A DNA stretch of 40,266 nt. Origin: CAZAFM01 sp964484395 (lineage in GTDB: Bacteria > Campylobacterota > Campylobacteria > Campylobacterales > CAZAFM01). The notes beneath the pieces were generated by a model that was not told the origin of the DNA, did no database searches, and saw only the letters and a list, made by a program, of their open reading frames with translations. Positions 40,239 to 40,266 of this stretch are shown piece after piece (the stretch's first letter is position 1; each line of letters opens with the position of its first letter). The stretch covers positions 1 to 40,266 of the forward strand of contig CAZAFM010000006.1 of NCBI GenBank assembly GCA_964484395.1, written 5' to 3'. The translations under genes were made by a program, and so were the position numbers.

Positions 40239-40266
40239 AAGCTACCTTCAAGCTACCTTCAAGCTA
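40239..40266 (+). repeat. 11-bp direct repeats (AAGCTACCTTC) at the right edge
   Basis: AAGCTACCTTC at 40239-40249 and 40250-40260, with a third copy starting at 40261 and cut by the window edge. The unit matches the repeat at 39775-39796 upstream of the Nif11-like gene. It probably belongs to the promoter of the next gene to the right. Confidence 0.7.

Noticed and set aside
40239..40266. Start of a CRISPR array
   Set aside because: The 11-bp units are contiguous without spacers and match the promoter-linked repeat at 39775-39796, so they are regulatory direct repeats.
1..40266. tRNA or rRNA genes
   Set aside because: Intergenic spaces were read on both strands and none held a clover-leaf or rRNA-like sequence that I could support.

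Overview
The window looks like a chromosomal segment of a free-living Campylobacterota (Epsilonproteobacteria), probably a Sulfurimonas- or Sulfurovum-like organism. The evidence is AT-rich, tightly packed and often overlapping genes with some TTG/GTG starts, a Campylobacterota-style DUF3373 porin, pseF (pseudaminic acid CMP transfer), a TRAP dctPQM operon with a UspA gene, and promoters with good -10 boxes but poor -35 boxes. Genus assignment is inference. Ten Ns at 890-899 mark an assembly gap inside a gene.

Region 1 (1 to about 18.5 kb) is a surface-polysaccharide / glycan-modification locus, almost all on the + strand. It holds an RfbE-like epimerase, three family-2 glycosyltransferases, a sulfotransferase-like P-loop protein, two different radical SAM enzymes, a UDP-glucuronate decarboxylase, a DUF354 glycosyltransferase-like protein and a SAM methyltransferase. 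It also carries the WbpB/WbpE/WbpD (WlbA/C/B) set for UDP-2,3-diacetamido-glucuronate. The aminotransferase of that set is fused in frame behind a complete PIN-toxin domain and preceded by an overlapping antitoxin-like gene. The locus is littered with mobile or accessory genes (YhcG-type nuclease, DUF3782-type nuclease, four-helix-bundle protein, AAA ATPase), duplicated promoter/operator pieces and truncated gene starts, so it is an active recombination zone.

Region 2 (18.5 to 33 kb) is mostly housekeeping: amrB/Memo, an EAL-HDOD protein, pseF, rpe, trpF, a DnaQ-type exonuclease, uspA-dctM-dctQ-dctP on the - strand, htrA, rluB, a glycine-zipper lipoprotein, an OlsF-like bifunctional acyltransferase and miaA. 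DctM carries an unusual exported N-terminal domain.

Region 3 (33 to 40.3 kb) looks like one regulatory unit. A SiaA/SiaB/SiaC-like partner-switch module ends in a class III nucleotidyl cyclase instead of the GGDEF enzyme SiaD, followed by a small exported protein and a DUF3373 porin. Downstream come decayed fragments of a hybrid histidine kinase, an OmpR-type response regulator on the - strand, a Nif11-like double-glycine precursor peptide and a fragment of a second such peptide. The sia promoter and the regulator's own promoter share the same twin 11-bp-spaced box (TCTGAT-N5-TCTGACA) at the same distance from the -10. The peptide promoter has another 11-bp direct repeat (GCTACYTT) in the same register, and that repeat recurs in three copies at the right edge. 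My inference is a regulon in which the OmpR-type protein links cyclic-nucleotide signalling, an outer-membrane channel and a secreted peptide.

No tRNA, rRNA, CRISPR array or intact insertion sequence was seen.
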